Assembly: GCF_050487225.1 (NCBI RefSeq)
Contig: NZ_JBKQGY010000001.1
Coordinates: 1,426,001-1,490,000, forward strand
Origin: Paenalcaligenes sp050487225
GTDB lineage: Bacteria; Pseudomonadota; Gammaproteobacteria; Burkholderiales; Burkholderiaceae_B
Reading direction: 5' to 3'
DNA: 64,000 bases
The notes beneath the pieces were generated by a model, which saw only the letters and a list, made by a program, of their open reading frames with translations, was not told the origin of the DNA and made no database searches. Shown here in pieces: positions 15,617 through 24,124 of this stretch (its first letter is position 1; each line of letters starts with the position of its first letter). A program made the position numbers and the translations under genes.

Positions 15617-16948
15617 TTAAGCAGATGCCAAGACCTCTGCACCCCCCATGTATGGGCGCAGCGCTTCGGGTACACGCAATGAGCCATCTTCTTGCTGGTA
15701 GTTTTCCAAAATAGCCACCAATGCACGACCTACCGCCAAACCGGAGCCGTTCAATGTATGCACGTACTCTGGCCTGCCTTTGTCTTGACGGAAACGGGCT
15801 TGCAAACGACGGGCTTGGAAAGCTTCACAGTTAGACACTGAGGAAATTTCACGCCATGTATTTTGTGCTGGCAACCAGACTTCTAAGTCGTAGGTTTTGG
15901 CGGCGGAAAAACCCATATCACCGGTACACAATGCCACTACACGGTATGCCAAGCCCAGACGTTGCAGAATGGTTTCTGCATGGCCACGCATGGCTTCCAG
16001 CGCTTCGTACGAATGCTCTGGATGCACCACTTGTACCATTTCCACTTTATCAAATTGGTGCTGGCGAATAATGCCGCGCATATCTCTACCACCACTACCG
16101 GCTTCAGAACGGAAGCACGGTGTGTGAGCTGTCAGCTTCAAGGGCAAATCTTGTTCGTTCAGAATTTCATCACGTACTGAACCGGTCAGTGTGATTTCAG
16201 ACGTAGAGATCAAGTACAAGTCTTCTGCCGAGTTTTCTTCGTCATCGCTGTCTTGGCCACCTTTGGTAACCCAAAACATATCGTCTTTGAATTTAGGCAA
16301 TTGGCCTGTACCGTACAATGTAGAACCGTTCACGATGTAGGGCGTGTAGCATTCGGTGTAGCCGTGCTCTTGCGTTTGCACATCTAACATGAATTGCGCC
16401 AAGGCACGGTGCAAACGGGCAATGTTACCGCGCAGCATCATGAAACGTGCCCCAGACAACTTACGGGCAGATTCAAAATCCAAACCGATGCGCTCACCAA
16501 TCTCTACGTGGTCTTTAGCAGGGAAAGCAAAAGGCGCAGGGATGGCATCCGGTGCCGAATTACCGGGAACCCAACGACTAACCTCTACGTTGTGCTCTTC
16601 GGACTCACCCACTGGCGTGCTGCTGTGTGGCAAGTTAGGAATGCTTTCCAACCAACCAGTCAGTTCAGACTGCACCGCAGCCAATTGTTGCTCCAGCTCT
16701 TGCAGCTTTTGTGGAATCTGTTTGGATTCTTCCATCACGGCGGAAGCATCTTCACCCTTAGCTTTAAGCTGGCCTATTTGTTTTGCCAATGCATTGCGAC
16801 GTGCTTGCAAAGACTCTGTTTCCACCTGTACGGATTTACGTTTGGCCTCTAAGCCATTAAAACGGTCTGTATCAAAGGCTACACCACGCGTTGCCAAAGC
16901 AGCGACAACAGCGGGTAGGTCTTTACGCAATAAGGTGATATCTAACAT
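15617..16948 (-). CDS. serS: Seryl-tRNA synthetase
   Basis: Class II aminoacyl-tRNA synthetase that charges tRNA-Ser and tRNA-Sec. The 443-residue product starts MLDITLLRKDLPAVVAALAT. It has the N-terminal coiled-coil arm that grips the tRNA variable loop (about residues 30-105), motif 2 around CFRSEAGSGGRDMRGIIRQHQF, and motif 3 in NGSGLAVGRALVAILENYQ. Last gene of ftsK-lolA-rarA-serS, a common proteobacterial order, 48 nt after rarA. No clear SD precedes the ATG. Confidence 0.97.
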   Translation of the reverse strand: MLDITLLRKDLPAVVAALATRGVAFDTDRFNGLEAKRKSVQVETESLQARRNALAKQIGQLKAKGEDASAVMEESKQIPQKLQELEQQLAAVQSELTGWLESIPNLPHSSTPVGESEEHNVEVSRWVPGNSAPDAIPAPFAFPAKDHVEIGERIGLDFESARKLSGARFMMLRGNIARLHRALAQFMLDVQTQEHGYTECYTPYIVNGSTLYGTGQLPKFKDDMFWVTKGGQDSDDEENSAEDLYLISTSEITLTGSVRDEILNEQDLPLKLTAHTPCFRSEAGSGGRDMRGIIRQHQFDKVEMVQVVHPEHSYEALEAMRGHAETILQRLGLAYRVVALCTGDMGFSAAKTYDLEVWLPAQNTWREISSVSNCEAFQARRLQARFRQDKGRPEYVHTLNGSGLAVGRALVAILENYQQEDGSLRVPEALRPYMGGAEVLASA

Positions 16949-16996
16949 GGGTGAAGAAGTACCATTAAAAAATTCGTTGGCTACATTGTAGCGAAT

Positions 16997-18352
16997 TTAT
17001 TTGTTTTTTTTCTGACGCGCTTCGGCGTCCCAGGCGTTTAACTGTGCCAGTTTTTGACCAATTTTGATTTCTAAGCCTCGGTCTGTAGGCTGATAAAAGC
17101 GTGGTTGCATGCCATCAGGGAAATAACGCTCGCCTGCGGCATAGCCGTTAGGTTCATCGTGCGCATACCTATACTCGCTACCGTGCCCTAACTCTTTCAT
17201 GAGCTTGGTAGGCGCATTACGCAAATGCATAGGCACAGGCGCACTACCTTTATCCATCACAAAGCGACGTGCCTGGTTATAGGCCATGTAGCCTGCATTA
17301 CTCTTTGGTGCAATCGCCAAATACAACAAAGCTTGCGCCAAGGCTAGCTCGCCCTCTGGGGAGCCCAAACGTTCGTAGGTAGCGGCTGCATCGTTCGCAA
17401 TTTGCATGGCTCGTGGATCAGCTAGCCCTATGTCTTCCCACGCAATACGTACAATACGACGCGACAAGTATTTAGGATCTACGCCCCCATCTAGCATGCG
17501 GCAAAACCAATACAACGACGCATCGGGATCAGAGCCTCGCACTGATTTATGCAAGGCACTAATCTGATCATAAAACGCATCACCACCTTTATCGAAGCGT
17601 CGCAGGTTTTGCGACATGGCGGTTTCTAGCCATTCCTCATCGACGGCTAAACGCCCTGCTCCATTGGCAGACTCTGCCACCACTTCCATGGTGTTTAATA
17701 AGCGTCTGGCATCACCATCTGCCCATGTACACAGTTGCTCTCGAGCGGCTTCAGTAAAACTCAGTTGCCCACCATAGCGCTCCTCTTCGTTCAGCACGAT
17801 GAGTGCCCTATCGAACAGCGACTGTAAGTCTTCCAACGCTAAGGACTGCAGCACATACACGCGAGCACGCGACAGTAAGGCCGAGTTCACTTCAAATGAT
17901 GGGTTTTCGGTGGTAGCACCAATAAAGGTGAATAGCCCGCTTTCTACATAGGGCAAGAAAGCATCTTGCTGAGACTTATTAAAGCGATGTACCTCATCCA
18001 CAAACAGGATGGTGCGTCGCCCTTGCGCTTGCGCTACTTGTGCTTTGGTAACGGCCTCGCGTATATCTTTGACCCCGCCCAACACAGCAGAAATAGCCAA
18101 AAACTGCGCGTCAAAACCTTGCGCCATCATGCGCGCCAACGTAGTTTTCCCTACACCTGGAGGCCCCCAAAAAATCATGGAGTGTGGCCTGCCAGACTCA
18201 AAGGCTACACGCAATGGCTTACCAGGCCCAACAAGGTCTTGCTGCCCCGCCACCTGATCTAAGGTGTTGGGACGCATGCGCTCAGCTAACGGCGCATACA
18301 CACTAGGTGCTGCGCCGCCGGATTCTGTAGAAGAAAATAGATCTGTACTCAT
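16997..18352 (-). CDS. rarA: Replication-associated recombination protein A (RarA/MgsA AAA+ ATPase)
   Basis: AAA+ ATPase related to clamp-loader subunits that acts at stalled replication forks. The 451-residue product has PLAERMRPNTLDQVAGQQ at the start, Walker A GPPGVGKTT (about 65), Walker B FVDEVHRFN, sensor 1 GATTENPSF, and the C-terminal tetramerisation domain (SDPDASLYWFCRMLDGGVDP, then PKSNAGYMAYNQA). Length and motifs match the family throughout. It starts 12 nt after the lolA stop, within the ftsK-lolA-rarA-serS operon. Confidence 0.96.
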   Translation of the reverse strand: MSTDLFSSTESGGAAPSVYAPLAERMRPNTLDQVAGQQDLVGPGKPLRVAFESGRPHSMIFWGPPGVGKTTLARMMAQGFDAQFLAISAVLGGVKDIREAVTKAQVAQAQGRRTILFVDEVHRFNKSQQDAFLPYVESGLFTFIGATTENPSFEVNSALLSRARVYVLQSLALEDLQSLFDRALIVLNEEERYGGQLSFTEAAREQLCTWADGDARRLLNTMEVVAESANGAGRLAVDEEWLETAMSQNLRRFDKGGDAFYDQISALHKSVRGSDPDASLYWFCRMLDGGVDPKYLSRRIVRIAWEDIGLADPRAMQIANDAAATYERLGSPEGELALAQALLYLAIAPKSNAGYMAYNQARRFVMDKGSAPVPMHLRNAPTKLMKELGHGSEYRYAHDEPNGYAAGERYFPDGMQPRFYQPTDRGLEIKIGQKLAQLNAWDAEARQKKNK

Positions 18353-18364
18353 GTGCCTATTGCA

Positions 18365-18994
18365 TCACGGCATACGTACTAGATCCACCCCTGCGGGTAC
18401 CTCGAAATGAAAACGTTCTGCGGCAATGTTTTCTTGCGGCTGCAGGGTTTTCAAACTAATACGTGTGGTTTGACCAAAGGTATCGCGCAGTTCTAACTTG
18501 GCAGGCACGTTATCTTTGAAAGCGATGTCTACATATTCAAAACCCGCATCCGAGGTACGCGGTTGCGCACGCAACCATTGCATACCATCACGATCGTCTA
18601 AATCAGTCAGATTGAAGGCGTCATCAATGCGGCGTGAACCGAATAAAATCGCCGCGGGCGATGTGCCGATGGCATCATCAACACCACGCTGGGTCACTTG
18701 CATCAAGTCAGGGTCGTATTGGTACACGAACTGACCATCAGACAACACCAACTGCTCGTAGGGGCGTAGGACCTCCCAGCGGAATTGGCCTTGTCTATGG
18801 AATGCAAACTCGCCGTCTTGGGTGGCTTGCGGTTCACCCTGCGCACCAAAAACCTGTTGGCTAAATTCACCCGTAGCGGCTTGTACGTTTTTCACGAAAG
18901 AGCGCAGCTGTATGCTGGCGGTTTCTGCCCAGGCCATCGCACTCGCGCTACTTAGTACTACCGCTACCATCAAAGATTTAATTGTCATCGTCAT
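18365..18994 (-). CDS. lolA: Outer-membrane lipoprotein carrier protein LolA
   Basis: Periplasmic chaperone that carries lipoproteins from LolCDE to LolB. The start at 18994 gives MTMTIKSLMVAVVLSSASAMAWA, a clear Sec signal peptide cut before ETASIQL; an AGGAGG inside the end of ftsK stands 8 nt upstream. The mature part of about 187 residues shows the LolA pattern: GEFSQQVFG, FRWEVLRPYEQLVLSDG, YQYDPDLMQVTQR. The gene overlaps the 3' end of ftsK by 17 nt, so translation is likely coupled. Confidence 0.95.
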   Translation of the reverse strand: MTMTIKSLMVAVVLSSASAMAWAETASIQLRSFVKNVQAATGEFSQQVFGAQGEPQATQDGEFAFHRQGQFRWEVLRPYEQLVLSDGQFVYQYDPDLMQVTQRGVDDAIGTSPAAILFGSRRIDDAFNLTDLDDRDGMQWLRAQPRTSDAGFEYVDIAFKDNVPAKLELRDTFGQTTRISLKTLQPQENIAAERFHFEVPAGVDLVRMP

Positions 18995-21371
18995 CCGATG
19001 CGCCTCCTGTTGGCGCCAATATTTCACGATTACCGTTGGGCTGCATGGCAGACACCACACCAGCCATTTCCATCTGTTCTAACAAACGTGCTGCACGGTT
19101 ATACCCGATACGCAAATGACGTTGTACAGAAGAAATAGAGGCTCGGCGGTTTTTCAATACAATCGCCACGGCTTGATCATACAGGGGATCAGACTCGGCA
19201 TCGACCATGCCGGTAATGGCATTCACGCCATCACCTGTTTCACCTGGCTGTATGCCATCTAAGATGCCATCTTCGTAATTTGGTTCACCGCCATGCTCTT
19301 TCAGATGATCCACCACACGGTGTACTTCATCATCGTGCACAAAGGCACCGTGCACACGCACAGGCAAGCCTGTACCTGGCGGCATGTACAACATATCACC
19401 TTGACCTAACAGCGTTTCTGCACCCATTTGGTCCAAAATGGTGCGTGAGTCTACACGCGACGACACTTGGAACGAAATACGGGTAGGAATATTGGCTTTA
19501 ATTAAGCCAGTAATCACATCCACACTAGGGCGCTGCGTAGCCAAAATCAAGTGAATACCAGCAGCACGGGCCTTTTGTGCCAATCTAGCAATCAGCTCTT
19601 CGATTTTCTTGCCCGCAACCATCATCAGGTCGGCCAACTCATCAATCACCACTACGATAAATGGCAAGGTGCTAAGTGGCTCTGGTGCATCCGGTGTCAG
19701 CGAGAAAGGATTAGGAATGACTTCGTCTTTCTTTTGCGCTTCACGTATCTTGGCATTAAAACCCGCCAAGTTACGTACACCCAATTTACTCATTAAGCGA
19801 TAACGGCGCTCCATCTCGTTCACACACCAGTTCAGCGCATTAGCCGCCTGACGCATGTCTGTGACCACAGGTGCTAATAAGTGCGGGATACCTTCGTAAA
19901 CGCTCATTTCCAGCATTTTGGGGTCAATCAGAATCAGCTTGACCTCGTCTGCCGTTGCTTTATACAGCAAGGACAGAATCATGGCGTTAATCCCAACGGA
20001 CTTACCTGAACCTGTTGTACCCGCCACCAGCAAGTGCGGCATACGAGCCAAATCAGCTACAACCGGATTACCCGCAATGTCTTTACCTAGCACCATGGTC
20101 AGCAACGACGCACTGTTGTGGTAGGTTTGCGAACCAATAATTTCTTCTAAACGCACCATTTGGCGTTTGGGGTTAGGCAGCTCTAAACCCATCAGGTTTT
20201 TACCAGGGATAGTTTCTACCACACGGATATTGACCAAACTTAGCGACCTCGCCAAGTCTTTGCCCAGATTCACGATCTGGCTACCTTTTACGCCCGTAGC
20301 AGGCTCAATCTCATAACGCGTGATAACAGGGCCGGACTGCGCACTAACCACGGTTACTGTCACACCAAAGTCAGACAGTTTTTTCTCGATTAAGCGCGAG
20401 GTGTATTCCAAGGTTTCAGCAGAAACAGTTTCTTGGTTTTCATCGGCTGGGTCTAACAAGCTCACCTCTGGCAATACGCCATCGCCCGAACGTTGACCGG
20501 TAGCTTTAGGCACGGGAGCCACAAATAATTTCTGCTGTTTTTCTTGCTGCACACGCTCGGACTTAGGCACAGACGTAATCGCAGGCTCAATACGCACAGG
20601 CGTATCGTGTACCAGTTTTTCTTGTTTGGTGGCGACAGACTCTTTACGCTCGGCGCTTTTCACTTCGCCCATACGGCGGTCTTCACGCGCGGCTTTGAAT
20701 TCCAACAAACGGGTAAAGACTTTTTCTACTACCCAGCCCACTTTCTCGGCCACATGCAGCCATGAGAAGCCCAAGAACAAGCTGGAGCCTACCAAAATAG
20801 CGCCCAGCAGCAGCAATGTAGTACCAGGGCTGCCTAAGGTCACCACTAAGAAGTCCGCCAACATCTGACCTATAGGGCCACCTGCATCAGCCGGCAATTG
20901 GGCGATTTCACCCCATGCTTGAAAGTGCATGGCTTCAAACGCCATGCTGCCCAGTAGCAATAACGTAAACCCAACACCTACCTCCCAACGCACGCGCGGC
21001 AGGGATTCTGGCGCTTTTACTTGGTTCGGCATCATCATGTGTGTCAATCGGTAAAATGCCACACCAATGCGTTGTACTAACAACACCACCCATAACCAAG
21101 CGCTAAAACCAAACAGGTAATACAGGCCATCAGCCACATTCGCGCCGAAGGTCCCACCTTTATTCTGGATCACGCCGGCGTGCACAGATTGCGACCAACC
21201 GGGGTCCAGCGGACTCCACGTGGCCAGCACTAGGCCCAGCCAAGCGGCTAATAACACAAAGACAATCCAACGCGCTTCACGCGCTAACGAAGTCAACCTC
21301 ATCTGTAATGGAGAGGGACCATTTCGTACGTTTTTGGATGAACGAGTAGAGGATGCGGGTAATCTTGCCAT
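18978..21371 (-). CDS. ftsK: DNA translocase FtsK
   Basis: Septal DNA pump that clears and aligns chromosome termini during division and activates XerCD at dif. The 797-residue product has about four N-terminal membrane helices (residues about 35-210), a short charged linker, then the motor domain with Walker A VAGTTGSGKSVGINAM and Walker B VVVIDELADLMM. The C-terminal winged-helix gamma domain (SISSVQRHLRIGYNRAARLL) reads KOPS sequences. The linker is much shorter than in E. coli (1329 residues), as in many proteobacteria. First gene of its operon, divergent from trxB with only 46 nt between them. Confidence 0.97.
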   Translation of the reverse strand: MARLPASSTRSSKNVRNGPSPLQMRLTSLAREARWIVFVLLAAWLGLVLATWSPLDPGWSQSVHAGVIQNKGGTFGANVADGLYYLFGFSAWLWVVLLVQRIGVAFYRLTHMMMPNQVKAPESLPRVRWEVGVGFTLLLLGSMAFEAMHFQAWGEIAQLPADAGGPIGQMLADFLVVTLGSPGTTLLLLGAILVGSSLFLGFSWLHVAEKVGWVVEKVFTRLLEFKAAREDRRMGEVKSAERKESVATKQEKLVHDTPVRIEPAITSVPKSERVQQEKQQKLFVAPVPKATGQRSGDGVLPEVSLLDPADENQETVSAETLEYTSRLIEKKLSDFGVTVTVVSAQSGPVITRYEIEPATGVKGSQIVNLGKDLARSLSLVNIRVVETIPGKNLMGLELPNPKRQMVRLEEIIGSQTYHNSASLLTMVLGKDIAGNPVVADLARMPHLLVAGTTGSGKSVGINAMILSLLYKATADEVKLILIDPKMLEMSVYEGIPHLLAPVVTDMRQAANALNWCVNEMERRYRLMSKLGVRNLAGFNAKIREAQKKDEVIPNPFSLTPDAPEPLSTLPFIVVVIDELADLMMVAGKKIEELIARLAQKARAAGIHLILATQRPSVDVITGLIKANIPTRISFQVSSRVDSRTILDQMGAETLLGQGDMLYMPPGTGLPVRVHGAFVHDDEVHRVVDHLKEHGGEPNYEDGILDGIQPGETGDGVNAITGMVDAESDPLYDQAVAIVLKNRRASISSVQRHLRIGYNRAARLLEQMEMAGVVSAMQPNGNREILAPTGGASDDDDN

Positions 21372-21417
21372 GGACTCATTATAATTGGCTGGTTATTGAT
21401 TTTCTGGAATTTCTGTC

Positions 21418-22377
21418 ATGTCGACTGTCAAACATGCAAAAGTGCTCATTTTAGGCTCTGGCCCTGCTGGTTACACCGCTGCAATTTACGCAGCCCGTGC
21501 CAACCTGAACCCTGTGTTGATCACAGGTATGGAGCAAGGCGGCCAACTGATGACCACCACTGATGTGGAAAACTGGCCTGCTGATGCCGCTGGCGTTCAA
21601 GGCCCCGATTTGATGGCCCGATTCCAGCAGCATGCCGAGCGTTTCGAAACCGAAATGGTATTCGACCAAATCACTTCTGTCGATTTGAGCAAACGTCCGT
21701 TCACGCTGAATGGCGACAGCGGCGCTGTGTACACATGTGACTCCCTAATCATCAGTACAGGCGCTTCGGCCATGTACTTAGGCCTGGAATCCGAACAAGC
21801 GTTCATGGGTCGCGGTGTATCTGGCTGCGCCACATGTGACGGTTTCTTCTACAAAAACCAAGACGTTATTGTCGTGGGTGGTGGTAATACTGCCGTAGAA
21901 GAAGCCCTGTACCTGTCGAATATTTGTAAAACAGTGACCGTTGTACACCGTCGTGACACATTCCGTGCAGAGCCTATCCTAACGGATAGACTGATGGAGC
22001 GTGTGAAAAATGGCAACATCCGTCTGAAACTGTTCAGCACACTGGAAGAAGTACTGGGTGATAACAGTGGCGTCACCGGTGTTCGTTTGCGCAACACACA
22101 AACAGGCGATACCGAAACACTGGATGTGATGGGTGCATTTATTGCGATTGGTCACCACCCCAACACTGAAATCTTCAAAGGCCAAGTAGACATGGAAAAC
22201 GGTTATATCCGTACCCGTATGGGTCATGGCGGTATGGCTACCATGACTTCCGTGCCTGGCGTATTTGCCGCAGGTGACGTGCAAGACGACGTTTACCGTC
22301 AAGCCATTACTAGCGCAGGTGCTGGTTGCATGGCTGCTTTGGATGCTCAGCGCTGGTTGGAGAATGAAGGCCAATAA
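21418..22377 (+). CDS. trxB: Thioredoxin reductase
   Basis: NADPH-dependent flavoenzyme that reduces thioredoxin in the cytoplasm. The 319-residue protein has the FAD motif LILGSGPAGYTAAIYAARA, the redox-active CATC in SGCATCDGFFYK (about 140), the NADPH motif VVGGGNTAVEEALYLSN with HRRDTFRAE, and the C-terminal FAD contact GVFAAGDVQDDVYRQAITSAG. Normal family length. Its 3' end overlaps the next gene by 14 nt. Confidence 0.97.
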   Translation: MSTVKHAKVLILGSGPAGYTAAIYAARANLNPVLITGMEQGGQLMTTTDVENWPADAAGVQGPDLMARFQQHAERFETEMVFDQITSVDLSKRPFTLNGDSGAVYTCDSLIISTGASAMYLGLESEQAFMGRGVSGCATCDGFFYKNQDVIVVGGGNTAVEEALYLSNICKTVTVVHRRDTFRAEPILTDRLMERVKNGNIRLKLFSTLEEVLGDNSGVTGVRLRNTQTGDTETLDVMGAFIAIGHHPNTEIFKGQVDMENGYIRTRMGHGGMATMTSVPGVFAAGDVQDDVYRQAITSAGAGCMAALDAQRWLENEGQ

Positions 22378-23086
22378 AAAGCCGGCAGGTGGGCTGGCAG
22401 CATTACGCGTACTGCGTCAACAACAAAAAGCAGACTCTCGCGCTAAGGCGCAAGAGCCTGCTTGCCCACCTGATGCTGCCTCCGGTTCATTCTCTACTCT
22501 GCTGCACACCACTCAGCCTACGGCATCAGGCTTAACGGCCGCCGATAAGGCTATGTTTAAACATGAAACCCGTCATGACACACCGTTGGTCGCCGAAGAG
22601 CGCCACCACAGCACGGTGAAATCACGGGTAGATAAAGCTCAACAGCAACAACGCCAGCTGCATGCTACGGGCCCAGATCTGCAAACCTCCTTACCGCTCA
22701 TGTCATCAGACCACTACATACCAGCATGGTTAGAGTCTGCCCCCTGTGAGTACTCCAGCCCTGCCTGTGGCACCGATGTACTACGCTACTTAAAGCAGGA
22801 TAGGTGGATGATCATGGCCAACCTAGACCTGCACGGCGCTCGCCTAGATGAAGCAAGGCTGATGGTCACGGAGTTCCTACAAGAGTGCCTAGAGCACCGA
22901 CTGAAGTGCATACGTATAGTGCATGGCGTGGGCTACGGCTCTAATCGTGAAGCTGGCCCTATTTTGCTGCCGGTAGTGCGACGCTGGCTCAGCCAAATGC
23001 AAGATGTACTTGCTTACGTAGAGTGCAGCCCTCGTGAGGGCGGCAAAGGCGCTGTAAAAGTTTTATTGCGTACCAGACGTCATTAA
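22364..23086 (+). CDS. Smr-domain protein (MutS2-type small nuclease domain)
   Basis: A 240-residue protein with a long, poorly conserved Ala/Gln/Lys-rich N-terminal half (about 1-140) and a C-terminal Smr domain (about 148-238). The domain has the LDLHG motif in NLDLHGARLDEAR, the HGxG motif in IVHGVGYGS, and the closing EGGKGAVKVLLR. Stand-alone Smr proteins of this YdaL type are nicking nucleases in vitro. The ATG at 22364 inside the trxB end was chosen because GGAG precedes it and the region upstream is already coding for TrxB. A strong terminator follows. Confidence 0.88.
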   Translation: MKANKKPAGGLAALRVLRQQQKADSRAKAQEPACPPDAASGSFSTLLHTTQPTASGLTAADKAMFKHETRHDTPLVAEERHHSTVKSRVDKAQQQQRQLHATGPDLQTSLPLMSSDHYIPAWLESAPCEYSSPACGTDVLRYLKQDRWMIMANLDLHGARLDEARLMVTEFLQECLEHRLKCIRIVHGVGYGSNREAGPILLPVVRRWLSQMQDVLAYVECSPREGGKGAVKVLLRTRRH

Positions 23087-23088
23087 GC

Positions 23089-23122
23089 AAAAAGGCCAGC
23101 GGAATAATCCACTGGCCTTTTT
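23089..23122. terminator. Terminator after the Smr gene (bidirectional form)
   Basis: AAAGGCCAG (23091-23099) pairs with CTGGCCTTT (23112-23120) around a 12-nt loop, flanked by A and T runs. Confidence 0.9.
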
Positions 23123-23290
23123 ACGTTTTCTAGTTTTTATAGATACTGCTTTATTAAAATACCACCTAAGTGGTTGCCCTTTTTGTGGGCTGCTTTGGTC
23201 TCCTCACCTGCATGAAATGTATTGTGCATGAGTTTATGACCTAAAGCACTTAGGGAATGCACTGATAGGAAGGCCAAAAAAGTCGATTTC

Positions 23291-23578
23291 CTAGCCAGAA
23301 ACGGCTCTTTGTAACGCAGTAGAGGCAAAATTTTGATTCACATACGATACGGCAAATAATAAGGGATCAGCCACTACACCTCGCTGCTGCGCCCACCCAC
23401 TGTATTTCTCCCACACCCTCAATACATCGGCTTGTTGCACCATAGACCAGGTGTTTTTTTGCTGTACGTCATAGAGCACAGGCAATCCCACCGTTTGCCC
23501 ACTGGCTTGCACAATAATGTGATGCACATGCTGCTCTAAATAACAAATGAGCCGTGCGTTGTCTGATGATGTATTCAC
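23291..23578 (-). CDS. Hypothetical protein, GTG start
   Basis: A 96-residue orphan ORF of unknown family. The GTG at 23578 is chosen because AAGGAGG stands 7 nt upstream, a strong ribosome-binding site; an ATG at 23602 lies before that site and is less likely. The product is soluble-looking (SSDNARLICYLEQHVHHIIV, then LPVLYDVQQKNTWSMVQQAD) with no signal peptide or helix, possibly a small binding protein. No neighbour points to a role. Confidence 0.55.
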   Translation of the reverse strand: MNTSSDNARLICYLEQHVHHIIVQASGQTVGLPVLYDVQQKNTWSMVQQADVLRVWEKYSGWAQQRGVVADPLLFAVSYVNQNFASTALQRAVSG

Positions 23579-23716
23579 TACAGCCCCTCCTTGATATGGC
23601 ACACCATAACCATACGGTTAGTCTCTAGCATTCTAGGCAGTAAATAAGACGTCTTCTTTACAGCCATGCACGGTTTGCCACATACAACCAAAGTCGCCTA
23701 TTACCAAATAAAGTCT

Positions 23717-23742
23717 CGTTCTATATTGAACGGCATAGAACG
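23717..23742. promoter_or_regulatory. Inverted repeat upstream of DUF485-actP (candidate regulator site)
   Basis: CGTTCTAT and ATAGAACG form a perfect 8-bp inverted repeat with a 10-nt spacer, 71 nt before the DUF485 start. Dyads of this size suit a NarL/LuxR-type dimer. The LuxR-type regulator encoded just downstream of actP is the obvious candidate binder, by inference. Confidence 0.45.
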
Positions 23743-23773
23743 CAATAAAGCGTCAAACCTGGCCACCTGGTCA

Positions 23774-23797
23774 GGATAGATGTACAAACATCCATCC
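23774..23797 (+). other. Hairpin in the DUF485-actP 5' leader
   Basis: GGATAGATGT and ACATCCATCC pair at 9 of 10 positions around the loop ACAA. The hairpin ends 3 nt before the AGGAGA ribosome-binding site, so it could affect translation or mRNA stability. Confidence 0.4.
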
Positions 23798-23812
23798 ATT
23801 AGGAGACAAAGT

Positions 23813-24124
23813 ATGGCATCACCCAACGATGTTGTATCGGCGGTGTTGCAGCACCCTGCCTATCAGGAATTGCTGCGGCGGAGGACCCGCTTAAGCTTTA
23901 TATTCTTCTTCATTACCTTGGTCATTTACGCCGGGTTTATTCTGACTTTGGCCTTTGATCCCACGTTATTCGGATCACCCGTAGGTTCCCTCACCATCTC
24001 TATCGGCATTATGACCGCCATTTTTGTGGCTATTAGTGCGGTAGTACTGATTTCTATCTACGTATACATTTCCAACAAGATCTTTGATCCTCTGTTAGCG
24101 AAAATCGTGAGGGACGTAACATGA
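23813..24124 (+). CDS. DUF485 membrane protein, ActP partner
   Basis: A 103-residue protein of the DUF485 (YjcH) family, nearly always encoded directly before acetate permease. Two membrane helices are visible (about 27-50 and 60-85). The N-terminus shows the family pattern: SAVLQHPAYQELLRRRTRLSF. The ATG at 23813 is preceded by AGGAGA; the longer frame to 23780 lacks such a site. It overlaps the actP start as ATGA, so the two are translationally coupled. Its biochemical role is unknown; association with the permease is the usual assumption. Confidence 0.92.
   Translation: MASPNDVVSAVLQHPAYQELLRRRTRLSFIFFFITLVIYAGFILTLAFDPTLFGSPVGSLTISIGIMTAIFVAISAVVLISIYVYISNKIFDPLLAKIVRDVT

Noticed and set aside
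23137..23328. 63-codon minus-strand frame overlapping the orphan ORF
   Set aside because: No ribosome-binding site, and it overlaps a frame with a much better start.
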